DNA of 50,579 nucleotides from Clostridia bacterium (GCA_017435905.1 JAFSEB010000007.1:1-50579), one strand, 5' to 3'; shown: positions 7,617 to 17,300, counted from the first letter of the stretch. A program made the numbers and translations. Notes: generated by a model from the letters alone, not told the origin.

Positions 7617-8798
7617 ATGAAAGAACTTGAACTGAAATACGGCTGCAACCCGAACCAGAAACCCGCCCGTGTGCTGATGGATGAAGGCGAACTGCCCATC
7701 AAGGTGCTCAACGGCCGCCCCGGCTATATCAACCTGCTCGATGCCCTCAACGGCTGGCAGCTTGTGAAGGAACTCAAGGAAGCCCTCGGCCTGCCTGCCG
7801 CCACTTCCTTCAAGCATGTAAGCCCTGCCGGCGCCGCCGTGGGCGTAAAGCTCAGCGACACCCTCAAGAAGATCTACTTTGCGGAAGGCATCGAAGGCCT
7901 TGATGAATCCCCCCTTGCATGCGCCTATGTGCGTGCCCGCGGTGCGGACAGAATGTCCTCCTTCGGCGATTTCATCTCCCTTTCCGATGTGTGCGATGCG
8001 GCGACCGCCCGTGCCATCAAGCCCGAGGTATCCGACGGCGTCATCGCCCCCGGCTATGAACCCGAAGCCCTTGAAATCCTCAAGTCCAAGCGCAAGGGCA
8101 ACTATACCATCCTTGAGATCGACCCGGACTATGTGCCTGCCCCCGTGGAACGCAAGCATGTGTTCGGCATCACCTTTGAACAGGGCCGCAACAACGCCGT
8201 GTTCGGCGAGGAGACCTTTGCCAACATGGTCACCGCCAGGAAGGATCTTTCCGAGGAAGCCAAGCGTGACCTGATCCTTTCCCTGATCACCCTTAAGTAC
8301 ACCCAGTCCAACTCCGTCTGCTTTGCCAAGGACGGACAGACCATCGGCGTCGGCGCCGGTCAGCAGTCCCGTATCCACTGCACCCGCATCGCCGGCAACA
8401 AGGCGGATCTTTGGCATCTTCGCCAGCATGAAAAGGTGCTTTCCCTGCCCTTCCTGCCCACCGTGGGCCGCCCGGACCGTGACAACGCCGTCGATATCTA
8501 CCTTTCCGAAGATGCGGATGACGTGCTGGCGGACGGCCGCTGGCAGAACCTGTTCTCCGAACAGCCCGCCCCCTTCACCAAGGAAGAAAAGCGTGCCTAC
8601 CTTGACAGCCTTTCCGGCGTAGCCCTCGGCAGCGATGCGTTCTTCCCCTTCCCGGACAACATCGAGCGTGCAAAGCGCAGCGGCGTCAGCTATATCGTGC
8701 AGCCCGGCGGCTCCGTGCGTGACGATCTTGTCATCAAGGCCTGTGACGATTACGGCATGGCAATGGCCTTCACCGGTCTGCGCCTGTTCCACCATTAA
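7617..8798 (+). CDS. purH: AICAR formyltransferase (stand-alone, PurH without cyclohydrolase domain)
   Basis: 393 residues, against about 510-530 for bifunctional PurH. Only the AICAR transformylase half is present: the protein starts directly with ELKYGCNPNQKPA and carries the catalytic Lys66-His67 in KHVSPAGAAVG. The MGS-like IMP cyclohydrolase domain is missing, and that reaction is assigned to the adjacent PurO-like protein. AAGGAGGACGGC precedes ATG 7617, ten bases after purO. The gene contains no TTA, CTA or TCA codon. Confidence 0.93.
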   Translation: MKELELKYGCNPNQKPARVLMDEGELPIKVLNGRPGYINLLDALNGWQLVKELKEALGLPAATSFKHVSPAGAAVGVKLSDTLKKIYFAEGIEGLDESPLACAYVRARGADRMSSFGDFISLSDVCDAATARAIKPEVSDGVIAPGYEPEALEILKSKRKGNYTILEIDPDYVPAPVERKHVFGITFEQGRNNAVFGEETFANMVTARKDLSEEAKRDLILSLITLKYTQSNSVCFAKDGQTIGVGAGQQSRIHCTRIAGNKADLWHLRQHEKVLSLPFLPTVGRPDRDNAVDIYLSEDADDVLADGRWQNLFSEQPAPFTKEEKRAYLDSLSGVALGSDAFFPFPDNIERAKRSGVSYIVQPGGSVRDDLVIKACDDYGMAMAFTGLRLFHH

Positions 8799-8825
8799 TT
8801 CCTTTTTGAAGGAGGCCACGACAAC

Positions 8826-10106
8826 ATGAAGATCATGGTCATCGGCGGCGGTGGGCGTGAGCATGCGCTCATCAAAGCCATCAAAAAGAACCCGGAGGTA
8901 ACGGAGATCTTTGCTCTGCCCGGCAACGGCGGCATCGCAGCGGATGCTGTCTGCGTGCCGATCGGTGCAAAGGACCTTGACGCCATCTGCGAATTTGCAA
9001 AGGCGAATGCCATCGATTTTGCCGTTGTGGCGCCGGATGATCCCCTTGCCCTCGGTGCGGTGGACAGGCTGCATGCCCTCGGCATCCCCTGCTTCGGTCC
9101 CGATGCCAAGGCAGCGGAGATCGAAAGCAGCAAGGTGTTCGCCAAAAACCTGATGAAGAAATACGGCATCCCCACCGCCGCATACGAGGTCTTTACCGAT
9201 GCGGAGGCGGCGCTTGCCTATCTTGAATCTGCCGATATGCCCATCGTCATCAAGGCGGACGGGCTTGCCCTCGGCAAGGGCGTCATCATCGCCGAAACGC
9301 TGCAGGAAGCAAAGGAAGCCATCGCTTCCATCATGTGCGAAAAGAAATTCGGCGAAAGCGGCAGCCGTGTGGTGGTGGAGGAATTCCTCACCGGCCCCGA
9401 AGTGTCCGTACTTTCCTTTACCGACGGCGAGACCGTCGTGCCCATGGTATCTTCCATGGACCACAAGCGTGCCCTTGACGGCGATAAGGGTCTCAACACC
9501 GGCGGCATGGGCACCGTTGCCCCGAACCCCTACTATACGGAAGAAGTGGCAAAGCGCTGCATGGAAGAGATCTTCCTGCCCACCGTCCGTGCCATGAAGG
9601 AAGAGGGAAGACCCTTCAAGGGCTGCCTCTATTTCGGCCTGATGGTCACGGAAAAGGGGCCGAAGGTCATCGAATACAACTGCCGCTTCGGCGATCCCGA
9701 AACGCAGGTGGTGCTGCCCCTTTTGAAGAGCGATCTTCTTTCCGTCATGATGGCGGTGGAAGAAGGCCGCCTTGCGGAGATCCCCGTGGAGTTTTCCGAG
9801 GATTCCGCCTGCTGCCTTGTGCTCGCTTCCGGCGGCTATCCCGGCAGCTATGAAAAGGGAAAGGCGCTCACCTTCACCGAAAACGAAGCGCTGCAAAATG
9901 CCACCGTTTATCATGCCGGCACAAAGCTCGCCCCGGACGGCAGCCTTGTGACCTCCGGCGGCCGTGTGCTTGGCGTCACGGCGACCGCCCCCACGCTGAA
10001 GGAAGCGGTGGAAAAAGCCTATGAAGCCGCAAAGGGCATTTCCTTTGAAGGCGTTTACCACAGAAACGACATCGGCTCCCGCGCCCTCAAGGCCCTTGCC
10101 GAATAA
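8826..10106 (+). CDS. purD: Phosphoribosylamine-glycine ligase (GAR synthetase, PurD)
   Basis: 426 residues, family length. ATP-grasp enzyme joining glycine to phosphoribosylamine. It opens with MVIGGGGREHAL, followed by PDDPLALG, the ATP-grasp lysine loop VIKADGLALGKGV, and the metal-binding EYNCRFGDPETQ. The preceding GGAGGCC gives a clear ribosome site; the gap to purH is 27 bases. Co-directional with purL nine bases downstream. Confidence 0.96.
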   Translation: MKIMVIGGGGREHALIKAIKKNPEVTEIFALPGNGGIAADAVCVPIGAKDLDAICEFAKANAIDFAVVAPDDPLALGAVDRLHALGIPCFGPDAKAAEIESSKVFAKNLMKKYGIPTAAYEVFTDAEAALAYLESADMPIVIKADGLALGKGVIIAETLQEAKEAIASIMCEKKFGESGSRVVVEEFLTGPEVSVLSFTDGETVVPMVSSMDHKRALDGDKGLNTGGMGTVAPNPYYTEEVAKRCMEEIFLPTVRAMKEEGRPFKGCLYFGLMVTEKGPKVIEYNCRFGDPETQVVLPLLKSDLLSVMMAVEEGRLAEIPVEFSEDSACCLVLASGGYPGSYEKGKALTFTENEALQNATVYHAGTKLAPDGSLVTSGGRVLGVTATAPTLKEAVEKAYEAAKGISFEGVYHRNDIGSRALKALAE

Positions 10107-10115
10107 AGGAGACGT

Positions 10116-13100
10116 ATGGTTTACCGTATTTTTGTAGAAAAGAAACCCGCTCAGGCGAATGAGGCCAAAGGGCTTCTCGGTGAGCTTCGCAGCCTTCTTG
10201 GCCTTGAAAACATCACGGCGCTGCGCCTTTTCAACCGCTATGACGTGGAAGGCGTTACGGAAGAACTCTTCCGTCAGTGCGTGACAAATGTGTTTTCCGA
10301 ACCCCCGGTGGATGATACTTTCGATCGGCTGCCCGAAGCCGGTGCCGCCGCCGTATTTGCGGTGGAATCCCTGCCCGGTCAGTTCGATCAGCGTGCGGAC
10401 TCCGCCAGCCAGTGCATCCAGCTGATCTCCCAGGGTGAAAGACCCCTTGTGAAGGCGGCGAAGGTGTACATGCTCTTTGGCGAAGTGGATGAAAAGACCC
10501 TTGCCGCCGTGAAGCAGTATGTCATCAACCCCGTGGAGTGCCGTGAAGCCTCCCTTGAAGAAGCGGAGACCCTCAAGGCGGAATTCGCCGTTCCCGAATC
10601 CGTGGAAACGGTGGAAGGCTTCATTTCCCTCGATGCAGAGGGCATGAAGGCGCTCCATAAAAAGCTGGGCCTTGCCATGGATCTTGATGACCTTGCATGC
10701 TGCCGTGAATACTTTGCATCCGAGCACCGTGATCCCACCATCACGGAGATCCGTGTGCTTGATACCTATTGGTCCGATCATTGCCGCCACACCACCTTCG
10801 GCACCCGCCTTGAGGAGATCGGCTTTGACCATCCCCGTGCGCAGGAGACCTATGAGCGGTATCTTACCATCCGCAGGGAGATGGGCGCCAGCAAGCCCGT
10901 CACGCTGATGGATATCGCCACCCGTGCCGCAAAATACCTGAAAGCCACAGGTCAGCTCAAGCGCCTTGACGAATCCGACGAGATCAACGCCTGCACGGTG
11001 AAGATCGACGTGGAGACCGACAACGGCACTGAGCCCTGGCTGCTCCTTTTCAAAAACGAGACCCACAACCACCCCACGGAGATCGAGCCCTTCGGCGGCG
11101 CTGCCACCTGCGTGGGCGGCGCTATCCGCGATCCCCTTTCCGGCCGCAGCTATGTCTATCAGGCCATGCGTGTGACCGGTGCGGCGAATCCCCTGCGTCC
11201 CGTGGCGGAAACGCTGCCCGGCAAACTGCCCCAAAGGAAGATCGTCACCACCGCTGCGGCGGGCTACAGCTCCTACGGCAACCAGATCGGCCTTGCAACG
11301 GGCCTTGTGGATGAGATCTATCACGAAGGCTATGCCGCAAAGCGTATGGAGATCGGCGCTGTTGTGGGCGCTGCGCCTGCGGCGAACGTGCGCCGTGAGG
11401 TGCCCGTCCCCGGCGATGTGGTCATCCTGCTCGGCGGCCGCACCGGCCGTGACGGCTGCGGCGGTGCCACCGGCTCCTCCAAATCCCACGATACCAGCTC
11501 CATCGAGACCTGCGGTGCGGAAGTGCAGAAGGGCAATGCTCCCGAAGAGCGCAAGCTGCAGCGCCTGTTCCGCAATAAGGAAGCTGCAAGGCTCATCAAG
11601 CGCTGCAACGACTTTGGCGCCGGCGGCGTGAGCGTTGCGGTGGGCGAACTGGCGGAAAGCCTTGCCATCAACCTTGATGCGGTACCGAAAAAGTACGAAG
11701 GTCTTGACGGCACGGAGCTTGCCATCAGCGAATCCCAGGAGCGCATGGCTGTGGTCGTTGCGGCGGAGGATGCCGCACGCTTTGCCGCCCTCGCTTCCGA
11801 AGAAAACCTTGAATCCACCATCGTTGCCACAGTTACCGATAACGGCCGCATGACCATGGACTGGAAGGGTGCACGCATCGTGGATCTTTCCCGTGCATTC
11901 CTTGATACCAACGGCGCACCCAAGCGTGCAAAGGCCCATGTGAACGCTCCGAAGGAAATGGCGAAGCGCCCCGTGGGCAGCTTTAAGGAAAGCTGTCTTG
12001 CCATGGCGGGGGATCTCAATATCTGCTCCAAGCGCGGCCTTTCCGAGCGCTTTGACTCCACCATCGGCGCAGGCAGCGTGCTGATGCCCTTTGGCGGCAA
12101 ACGCCAGCGCACCCCTGCCCAGGCAATGGCGGCGAAGATCCCCGTGCGCTTTGGCGATACCAATACCTGTTCCGTGATGGCATGGGGCTTTGATCCCTTT
12201 GCAAGCGAGTGCGATCCTTACCGTGCCGCCTATAACGCCGTGGTGCAGTCCGTGGCGAAGGTGGTGGCGGCAGGCGCACCCATCGCCAACGCATACCTTA
12301 CCTTCCAGGAATACTTTGAAAAGCTGGGCGAAAAGGCAGAACGCTGGGGCAAGCCCACGGCGGCGCTCCTTGGCGCCTTTGCGGCACAGCTTGACCTTGG
12401 CATCGCAGCCATCGGCGGCAAGGATTCCATGTCCGGTTCCTTCAACGATATCGATGTGCCGCCCACGCTGGTCTCCTTCGCCATTTCCACCGGAAAGGTG
12501 ACGGATATCATCACCCCCGAATTCAAGAAGGCGGGCGCACCCGTTTACGCCGTCACCGCACAGTGCGATGAGGACGGCTTCATCAAGCCCGAAAGCATGA
12601 AAGCCTGCTTCAAGGCGGTGGAGGAAGCCATCGCAGCGAAGAAGGCTGTGAGCGTGTATGTTGTCGGTCACGGCGGCCCTGCGGAAGCGGTGCTCAAGAT
12701 GTGCATCGGCAACGGCTTCGGCTTCAAATTTGCCGAGGGCGTCTGCAAGGATTGCGCATTCCAGAAGAAAGCCCTCAGCTTCATCGTGGAAACCACCGGC
12801 GAGGAAATCGAAAACGGCGTGCTCCTCGGTCATGTCACGGAGGAAGCGGTGCTTGCCTTCGGCGATGAGAGCGTTTCCCTTGAAGAGGTGGAAGCGGTCT
12901 ACGAAAACAAGCTCGAAAGCGTTTTCAGCTGCAATATCGAACAGGAAAAAGCGGTGCTTCCCAAGCCCTCCTACAAGGCATCCGAGTGGAAGAAGCCCAC
13001 GATCCTCACCGCAAAGCCCAAGGCGCTTATCCCGGTGTTCCCGGGCACCAACTGCGAATACGATGCAGCCCGTGCCTTTGAGCGTGCCGGCATCGAAGCG

Positions 13101-13814
13101 GATATCCTCGTGCTTCGCAACCTGAAGGCAGGGGACGTGGCGGACAGCGCAAGGGAATTTGCATGCCGTGCAAAAGGATCGCAGATCATCTTCATTCCCG
13201 GCGGCTTCTCCGGCGGCGACGAACCGGACGGCTCCGGCAAGTTCATCACCGCCTTCTTCCGCAATCCTATGATCACGGAGGCGGTCAACGAGCTTCTCAG
13301 GAACCGTGACGGCTTGATGTGCGGTATCTGCAACGGTTTCCAGGCGCTCATCAAGCTCGGCCTCATCCCCTACGGCGAGATCCGTGATGCATCGGCGGAA
13401 AGCCCCACGCTTACCTACAACATCATCGGCCGTCACCAGTCGAAGATCGTGCGCACCCGTGTTTGCTCCAACAAGTCCCCGTGGCTGATGCACACCGTGC
13501 CCGGCGAGGTGTACTCCGTGCCGATCTCCCACGGTGAGGGACGTATCCTCTGCAGCGAGGAAGAGCTTCGCACCCTTGCGGAAAACGGGCAGATCGCAAC
13601 GCAGTATGTGGACCTTGCGGGCGAACCCACCATGGATGTGCAGTTCAACCCCAACGGTTCCGTTTGGGCGGTGGAAGGCCTCACCTCTCCCGATGGCCGT
13701 GTGCTCGGCAAAATGGGCCACACGGAGCGCATCGGCAAGGGCCTTTACAAGAATGTGGAGGGACAGTATGAAATGCAGCTGTTTACCTCCGCAGCGGAAT
13801 ATTTCAAGATCTGA
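10116..13814 (+). CDS. purL: Phosphoribosylformylglycinamidine synthase, single-chain (PurL, clade II)
   Basis: 1232 residues, merging the PurS, PurL and PurQ functions that Bacillus encodes separately. FGAR is amidated to FGAM using ATP and glutamine. The N-terminal linker and FGAM-synthase core contain DHCRHTTF and the HNHPTEIEPFGGAATC ATP/metal segment. The C-terminal class I glutaminase starts near residue 968 (PVFPGTNCEYD), with nucleophile Cys1072 in CGICNGFQ and the His1139/Glu1141 pair in SHGEG. Length and motif set resemble the clade II form common in Clostridia and streptococci. Ribosome site AAAGGAGACGT. With purH and purD it contains no TTA, CTA or TCA codon, which creates a long spurious antisense frame. 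Confidence 0.96.
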   Translation: MVYRIFVEKKPAQANEAKGLLGELRSLLGLENITALRLFNRYDVEGVTEELFRQCVTNVFSEPPVDDTFDRLPEAGAAAVFAVESLPGQFDQRADSASQCIQLISQGERPLVKAAKVYMLFGEVDEKTLAAVKQYVINPVECREASLEEAETLKAEFAVPESVETVEGFISLDAEGMKALHKKLGLAMDLDDLACCREYFASEHRDPTITEIRVLDTYWSDHCRHTTFGTRLEEIGFDHPRAQETYERYLTIRREMGASKPVTLMDIATRAAKYLKATGQLKRLDESDEINACTVKIDVETDNGTEPWLLLFKNETHNHPTEIEPFGGAATCVGGAIRDPLSGRSYVYQAMRVTGAANPLRPVAETLPGKLPQRKIVTTAAAGYSSYGNQIGLATGLVDEIYHEGYAAKRMEIGAVVGAAPAANVRREVPVPGDVVILLGGRTGRDGCGGATGSSKSHDTSSIETCGAEVQKGNAPEERKLQRLFRNKEAARLIKRCNDFGAGGVSVAVGELAESLAINLDAVPKKYEGLDGTELAISESQERMAVVVAAEDAARFAALASEENLESTIVATVTDNGRMTMDWKGARIVDLSRAFLDTNGAPKRAKAHVNAPKEMAKRPVGSFKESCLAMAGDLNICSKRGLSERFDSTIGAGSVLMPFGGKRQRTPAQAMAAKIPVRFGDTNTCSVMAWGFDPFASECDPYRAAYNAVVQSVAKVVAAGAPIANAYLTFQEYFEKLGEKAERWGKPTAALLGAFAAQLDLGIAAIGGKDSMSGSFNDIDVPPTLVSFAISTGKVTDIITPEFKKAGAPVYAVTAQCDEDGFIKPESMKACFKAVEEAIAAKKAVSVYVVGHGGPAEAVLKMCIGNGFGFKFAEGVCKDCAFQKKALSFIVETTGEEIENGVLLGHVTEEAVLAFGDESVSLEEVEAVYENKLESVFSCNIEQEKAVLPKPSYKASEWKKPTILTAKPKALIPVFPGTNCEYDAARAFERAGIEADILVLRNLKAGDVADSAREFACRAKGSQIIFIPGGFSGGDEPDGSGKFITAFFRNPMITEAVNELLRNRDGLMCGICNGFQALIKLGLIPYGEIRDASAESPTLTYNIIGRHQSKIVRTRVCSNKSPWLMHTVPGEVYSVPISHGEGRILCSEEELRTLAENGQIATQYVDLAGEPTMDVQFNPNGSVWAVEGLTSPDGRVLGKMGHTERIGKGLYKNVEGQYEMQLFTSAAEYFKI

Positions 13815-13857
13815 CGGCAATCCTCAAAACAGGATCGTTTCATAAGGAGGAATGGTC

Positions 13858-14697
13858 ATGGCAACACTGATACGGGGAAAAGATGTGGCGGAAAAAGTGC
13901 TCGCCGAGGCAAAAGCCGAAGTGGATGCAATGCTTGCTGAGGGCGTTTTGCCCTGCCTGGCGGTCATCCTTGTGGGCGACGACCCTGCATCAAGAGTGTA
14001 TGTAAACAAGAAAAAGGAAAAGTGTGCGGAACTTGGCATCCGCTCCCTTGAGTATAAGCTCCCTGCGGAAACATCGCAGGAAGAGCTTCTTGCCCTCATC
14101 GACACCCTCAATCACGATGCATCCGTGCACGGCATCCTTTGCCAGCTGCCGCTGCCCGGGCACCTTGATGAACAGGTGACCGTCAGGGCGGTAGCGAGGG
14201 AAAAGGATGTGGACGGCTTCACCTGCCTGATCTCGTCCGGTGCGGATGACCTGATGCCCTGCACCCCTTCGGGTGTGATGGAGATGCTCAAATTCGCAGG
14301 CATCTCGCCCCGGGGTAAAAAATGCTGCGTCATCGGCCGCAGCAACATCGTGGGCAAGCCCATGGCCATGCTGCTGCTTGCGGCGGACGGCACCGTCACG
14401 GTGTGCCATTCCAAAACGGAAAACCTGCCTGCCGTTACACGGGAAGCGGATATCCTCATCGCAGCGGTGGGGAAACCGCGCTTCGTGACGGCGGATATGG
14501 TCGGGGAAGGCGCCGTTGTGATCGATGTGGGCGTGAACCGGGGCGCAGACGGCAAGCTCGTGGGCGATGTGGATTTCGCCGCAGTGGAGCCGAAGGCTTC
14601 CTTTATCACCCCCGTACCCGGCGGCGTAGGCCCCATGACCATCGCCATGCTGATGAAAAATACGGTATGTGCCGCAAAGGCGCAGAGCCGCATATAA
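13858..14697 (+). CDS. folD: Methylenetetrahydrofolate dehydrogenase/cyclohydrolase (FolD)
   Basis: 279 residues. Interconverts 5,10-methylene-THF, methenyl-THF and 10-formyl-THF, the formyl donor for PurN and PurH. The catalytic Tyr48-Lys52 (YVNKK), the VDGF segment, [11 protein letters not shown] and the dinucleotide motif [15 protein letters not shown] are present. ATG 13858 was chosen over the in-frame ATG 13852 because GGAGG (13846-13850) is seven bases from the former and only one from the latter. Forty-three bases after purL with no terminator, so probably in the same transcript. Confidence 0.95.
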   Translation: MATLIRGKDVAEKVLAEAKAEVDAMLAEGVLPCLAVILVGDDPASRVYVNKKKEKCAELGIRSLEYKLPAETSQEELLALIDTLNHDASVHGILCQLPLPGHLDEQVTVRAVAREKDVDGFTCLISSGADDLMPCTPSGVMEMLKFAGISPRGKKCCVIGRSNIVGKPMAMLLLAADGTVTVCHSKTENLPAVTREADILIAAVGKPRFVTADMVGEGAVVIDVGVNRGADGKLVGDVDFAAVEPKASFITPVPGGVGPMTIAMLMKNTVCAAKAQSRI

Positions 14698-14731
14698 CAT
14701 TTGCCCCCCAATTTCGGAAAGGAGAAACTTT

Positions 14732-16240
14732 ATGGCTTTTTACTACAAAGAACCCTCCCATACGTTCAGCGAGTACCTGCTGGTACCGGGTTATTCCTCT
14801 GCGGAATGCATCCCTGCGAACGTTTCCCTAAAAACGCCCATCACCCGTTTTAAGAAGGGCGAAAAACCTGCCATCGAGATGAATATCCCCCTCGTGAGTG
14901 CGGTCATGCAGTCCGTTTCCAACGACACCATGGCCATCGCCCTTGCGAAGGAGGGCGGCATCGCTTTCATTTACGGCTCCCAGACCATCGAGCGCCAGGC
15001 GGAGATGGTGCGCCGTGCCAAGAACTACAAGGCAGGCTTCGTGGTGAGCGATTCCAACATCCGCCCCGATCAGACACTGCAGGATGTGCTTGACCTGAAG
15101 GCCGAAAAGGGCCATTCCACCATGGCTGTTACCGATGACGGCACCGGCACCGGCAAATTCCTCGGCATCGTAACGAGCCGTGATTACCGTGTCAGCCGTA
15201 TGGATAAGAGCACCCCCGTCAGCGAGTTCATGACCCCCGTGGAAAAAACCATCTATGCAGAGGAAGGCATCAGCCTGAAGGAAGCCAACGACATCATCTG
15301 GGATCACAAGCTCAACGCCCTCCCGGTGCTCGACAAGCAGGGCAACCTTGCTTCCTTCGTGTTCCGCAAGGACTATGACATCCACAAGGATAACCCCAAC
15401 GAGCTTCTCGATGACCAGAAGCGCTACGTGGTCGGCGCAGGCGTCAATACCCGTGACTATGAAGAGCGCATCCCTGCCCTTGTGGAAGCGGGCGTGGATA
15501 TCCTCTGCATCGACTCCTCCGAAGGCTTCTCCGAGTGGCAGAAGCGCACCCTCAGCTGGGTACGTGAAAAGTACGGCGACAAGGTAAAGATCGGCGCCGG
15601 CAACGTGGTGGATAAGGACGGCTTCCGCTTCCTGGCGGATGCAGGTGCGGATTTCGTGAAGATCGGCATCGGCGGCGGCTCCATCTGCATCACCCGTGAA
15701 ACGAAGGGCATCGGCCGCGGTCAGGCTACCGCTGTCATCGAGGTCGCCGAGGCCCGTGACGAGTACTTCAGGGAGACCGGCATCTACGTGCCCATCTGCT
15801 CCGACGGCGGCATCGTGCAGGATTACCACATCACGCTGGCCCTTGCCATGGGCGCTGACTTCTGCATGCTGGGTCGTTACTTCGCCCGCTTTGACGAAAG
15901 CCCCACCAGCCGTGTTCTTATCAACGGCAACTACATGAAGGAATACTGGGGCGAAGGCTCTGCCCGTGCCCGCAACTGGCAGCGTTACGATATGGGCGGC
16001 GCAGCCAAGCTGTCCTTTGAAGAGGGCGTGGATTCCTACGTGCCCTATGCAGGCAGCCTTCGTGACAACGTAGGCCTTACCCTTTCCAAGGTGCGCTCCA
16101 CCATGTGCAACTGCGGCGTGCTGACCATCCCCGATCTTCGTGAGAATGCGAAGCTCACCCTCGTATCCTCCGTCAGCATCGTGGAGGGCGGCGCCCACGA
16201 CGTTATGCTCAAGGACCGTACCGGCTCTTTGTCGAAATAA
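14732..16240 (+). CDS. guaB: Inosine-5'-monophosphate dehydrogenase (IMPDH)
   Basis: 502 residues. Oxidises IMP to XMP with NAD, the first step toward GMP. ATG 14732 follows GGAAAGGAG. The barrel is interrupted near residues 100-220 by a CBS-pair region ([23 protein letters not shown]). The catalytic nucleophile is Cys319 in GSICITRE, and the flap Arg418-Tyr419 lies in NWQRYD. These numbers, the 502-residue length and the N-terminal [15 protein letters not shown] pattern match the divergent Tritrichomonas foetus IMPDH type rather than the classic about 485-residue Bacillus GuaB. Last gene of the purine cluster, closed by a terminator. Confidence 0.95.
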   Translation: MAFYYKEPSHTFSEYLLVPGYSSAECIPANVSLKTPITRFKKGEKPAIEMNIPLVSAVMQSVSNDTMAIALAKEGGIAFIYGSQTIERQAEMVRRAKNYKAGFVVSDSNIRPDQTLQDVLDLKAEKGHSTMAVTDDGTGTGKFLGIVTSRDYRVSRMDKSTPVSEFMTPVEKTIYAEEGISLKEANDIIWDHKLNALPVLDKQGNLASFVFRKDYDIHKDNPNELLDDQKRYVVGAGVNTRDYEERIPALVEAGVDILCIDSSEGFSEWQKRTLSWVREKYGDKVKIGAGNVVDKDGFRFLADAGADFVKIGIGGGSICITRETKGIGRGQATAVIEVAEARDEYFRETGIYVPICSDGGIVQDYHITLALAMGADFCMLGRYFARFDESPTSRVLINGNYMKEYWGEGSARARNWQRYDMGGAAKLSFEEGVDSYVPYAGSLRDNVGLTLSKVRSTMCNCGVLTIPDLRENAKLTLVSSVSIVEGGAHDVMLKDRTGSLSK

Positions 16241-16250
16241 AACGCATATA

Positions 16251-16281
16251 AAAAACGCCATCCGGCAGGATGGCGTTTTTT
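16251..16281. terminator. Bidirectional intrinsic terminator between guaB and the minus-strand cassette
   Basis: Perfect 13-bp stem (16251-16263 with 16268-16280), loop GGCA, with A and T runs on both sides, so it can serve guaB and the convergent minus-strand gene ending at 16289. Confidence 0.85.
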
Positions 16282-16288
16282 CTTGCTC

Positions 16289-16639
16289 TCAGTTTTTCTT
16301 TCGGCGCTGCAGCAGGGCGCCCAAAGTGCAGAAAAGGGCAAACACGGCAATGGAGATGATCCAGCCGTAGTGCAAAAACTGCGGGGGTTCATCCGCACGG
16401 AAGCCGCCGAAGAGCTCGCCGGCGGCAATGCCGGCAATGTAGCCGACGAGCGCCGCCGTGCTGAAGCGGTGCTTCCCGAAAACGGAAGGCACGAAGATGA
16501 TGAGCGCAGCAAGGAAGAAAAAGTTCCTTGCGCTCCATTCCGGGGTGTAGAGGGCAGGGAAGGCGTAACGTGCCAAGCCGTATACCGCCGAAAGGGCGAC
16601 AAACAGAAAAACGGGGAACAGTATCTTCTTTTTGTTCAT
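16289..16639 (-). CDS. Small membrane protein of unknown function
   Basis: 116 residues starting MNKKKILF at 16639; the frame extends upstream through the XRE gene but that part is a shadow. About four hydrophobic stretches (roughly residues 5-22, 36-53, 61-77 and 91-108) suggest a multi-pass membrane protein with a basic C-terminal tail (RRKKN). It is four bases downstream of the XRE regulator and the third gene of a minus-strand cassette. No recognisable family; small membrane proteins paired with short XRE regulators are common in Firmicutes. Confidence 0.65.
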   Translation of the reverse strand: MNKKKILFPVFLFVALSAVYGLARYAFPALYTPEWSARNFFFLAALIIFVPSVFGKHRFSTAALVGYIAGIAAGELFGGFRADEPPQFLHYGWIISIAVFALFCTLGALLQRRKKN

Positions 16640-16643
16640 TTTG

Positions 16644-16853
16644 CTATGCCTCCTGCATGTACCGTTCCGCCAAAAAGAGCGCATCCACCGTGGTGTGAAG
16701 GGCAAATGCAAGGCGGAAGGCGAGGGAAAGGGTAGGATCGTATTTGTTGTTCTCGATGGCGTTGACGGTCTGCCTTGAAACGCCGCAGAGGGCGGCAAGC
16801 TGATCTTGTGAAATGCCGGCAGTCTTTCTCAGTTCACGGATGCGGTTTTCCAC
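16644..16853 (-). CDS. Short XRE/Cro-family transcriptional regulator
   Basis: 69 residues, starting at GTG 16853, one base after the stop of the upstream membrane gene; GGTGG serves as ribosome site. Almost all of the protein is a helix-turn-helix: NRIRELRKTAGISQDQLA, then VSRQTVNAIENNKYDPTL. This matches the about 67-residue regulators that sit beside small membrane proteins in many Firmicutes. It likely binds the duplicated site upstream of the cassette and represses it. The gene is read with membrane genes on both sides. Confidence 0.85.
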   Translation of the reverse strand: MENRIRELRKTAGISQDQLAALCGVSRQTVNAIENNKYDPTLSLAFRLAFALHTTVDALFLAERYMQEA

Positions 16854-16854
16854 T

Positions 16855-17157
16855 TTAACCACCAAACCTTTTTTTGTTGATGAAAAGCAGCACCGCAAAT
16901 ACCGCAGCGATCAATGAAAGCAGCAGAAAGGGCGGAAGCCCTTCTGCGCTTTGCCCTTCAAGAAACAGGATGCATGCATTGCGAAGGGCAGCGGCACCGA
17001 GCACGCAGAGCGTGACGACGAATGTGCCGGCGGCGGTTTTTCCCAAAATGAACTTTTGCCGTTCATCCCCCTCTTTGGAAAGGGCGGCGACCATCAGCAC
17101 GGTGACGGCAGCGGCAACCGCAAACAGGATGGGCGCAAGGATCGCCGTAAGGCTCAT
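16855..17157 (-). CDS. Small membrane protein, partner of the XRE regulator
   Basis: 100 residues with three hydrophobic segments (about 5-25, 45-62 and 78-95). The cytosolic loop after the first carries KEGDERQKFILGK, a charged motif seen in small Firmicutes membrane proteins co-transcribed with XRE regulators. AGGAGG lies just upstream. First gene of the minus-strand cassette and directly behind the promoter with duplicated operators. Function unknown. Confidence 0.7.
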   Translation of the reverse strand: MSLTAILAPILFAVAAAVTVLMVAALSKEGDERQKFILGKTAAGTFVVTLCVLGAAALRNACILFLEGQSAEGLPPFLLLSLIAAVFAVLLFINKKRFGG

Positions 17158-17173
17158 ATGCAGTTCCTCCTTG

Positions 17174-17238
17174 ATGTCAAATACTTTTTACATCCATAGC
17201 ATATACGGAAACGGTACGAATGTCAAATCCTTTTTACA
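17174..17238 (-). promoter_or_regulatory. Minus-strand promoter with two identical operator-like sites
   Basis: On the minus strand TTGACA (17221-17226), a 17-base spacer and TATGCT (17198-17203) form a strong promoter. A 19-base sequence, ATGTCAAATACTTTTTACA (plus-strand reading), at 17174-17192 recurs at 17220-17238 with one mismatch, 46 bp apart. One copy covers the -35 box, the other lies just past the -10. This is a typical layout for autorepression by the XRE protein. Confidence 0.65.
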
Positions 17239-17248
17239 AAAAGGAAGA

Positions 17249-17277
17249 TTGCATCCTTTGCCGCCCGGTGGTACCAT
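17249..17277 (+). promoter_or_regulatory. Candidate promoter for the Nudix gene
   Basis: TTGCAT (17249-17254), 17-base spacer, TACCAT (17272-17277), followed by AAAGGAGG and ATG 17301. It starts ten bases beyond the second operator copy of the divergent cassette. Confidence 0.4.
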
Positions 17278-17300
17278 AAAGAAAAAAGGAGGCGGAACGG

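Noticed and set aside
7398..13820. A 2140-codon open frame on the minus strand
   Set aside because: It is in codon register with purH, purD and purL, and open only because those genes lack TTA, CTA and TCA. Its translation is low-complexity His/Gly/Ala-rich with no domain.
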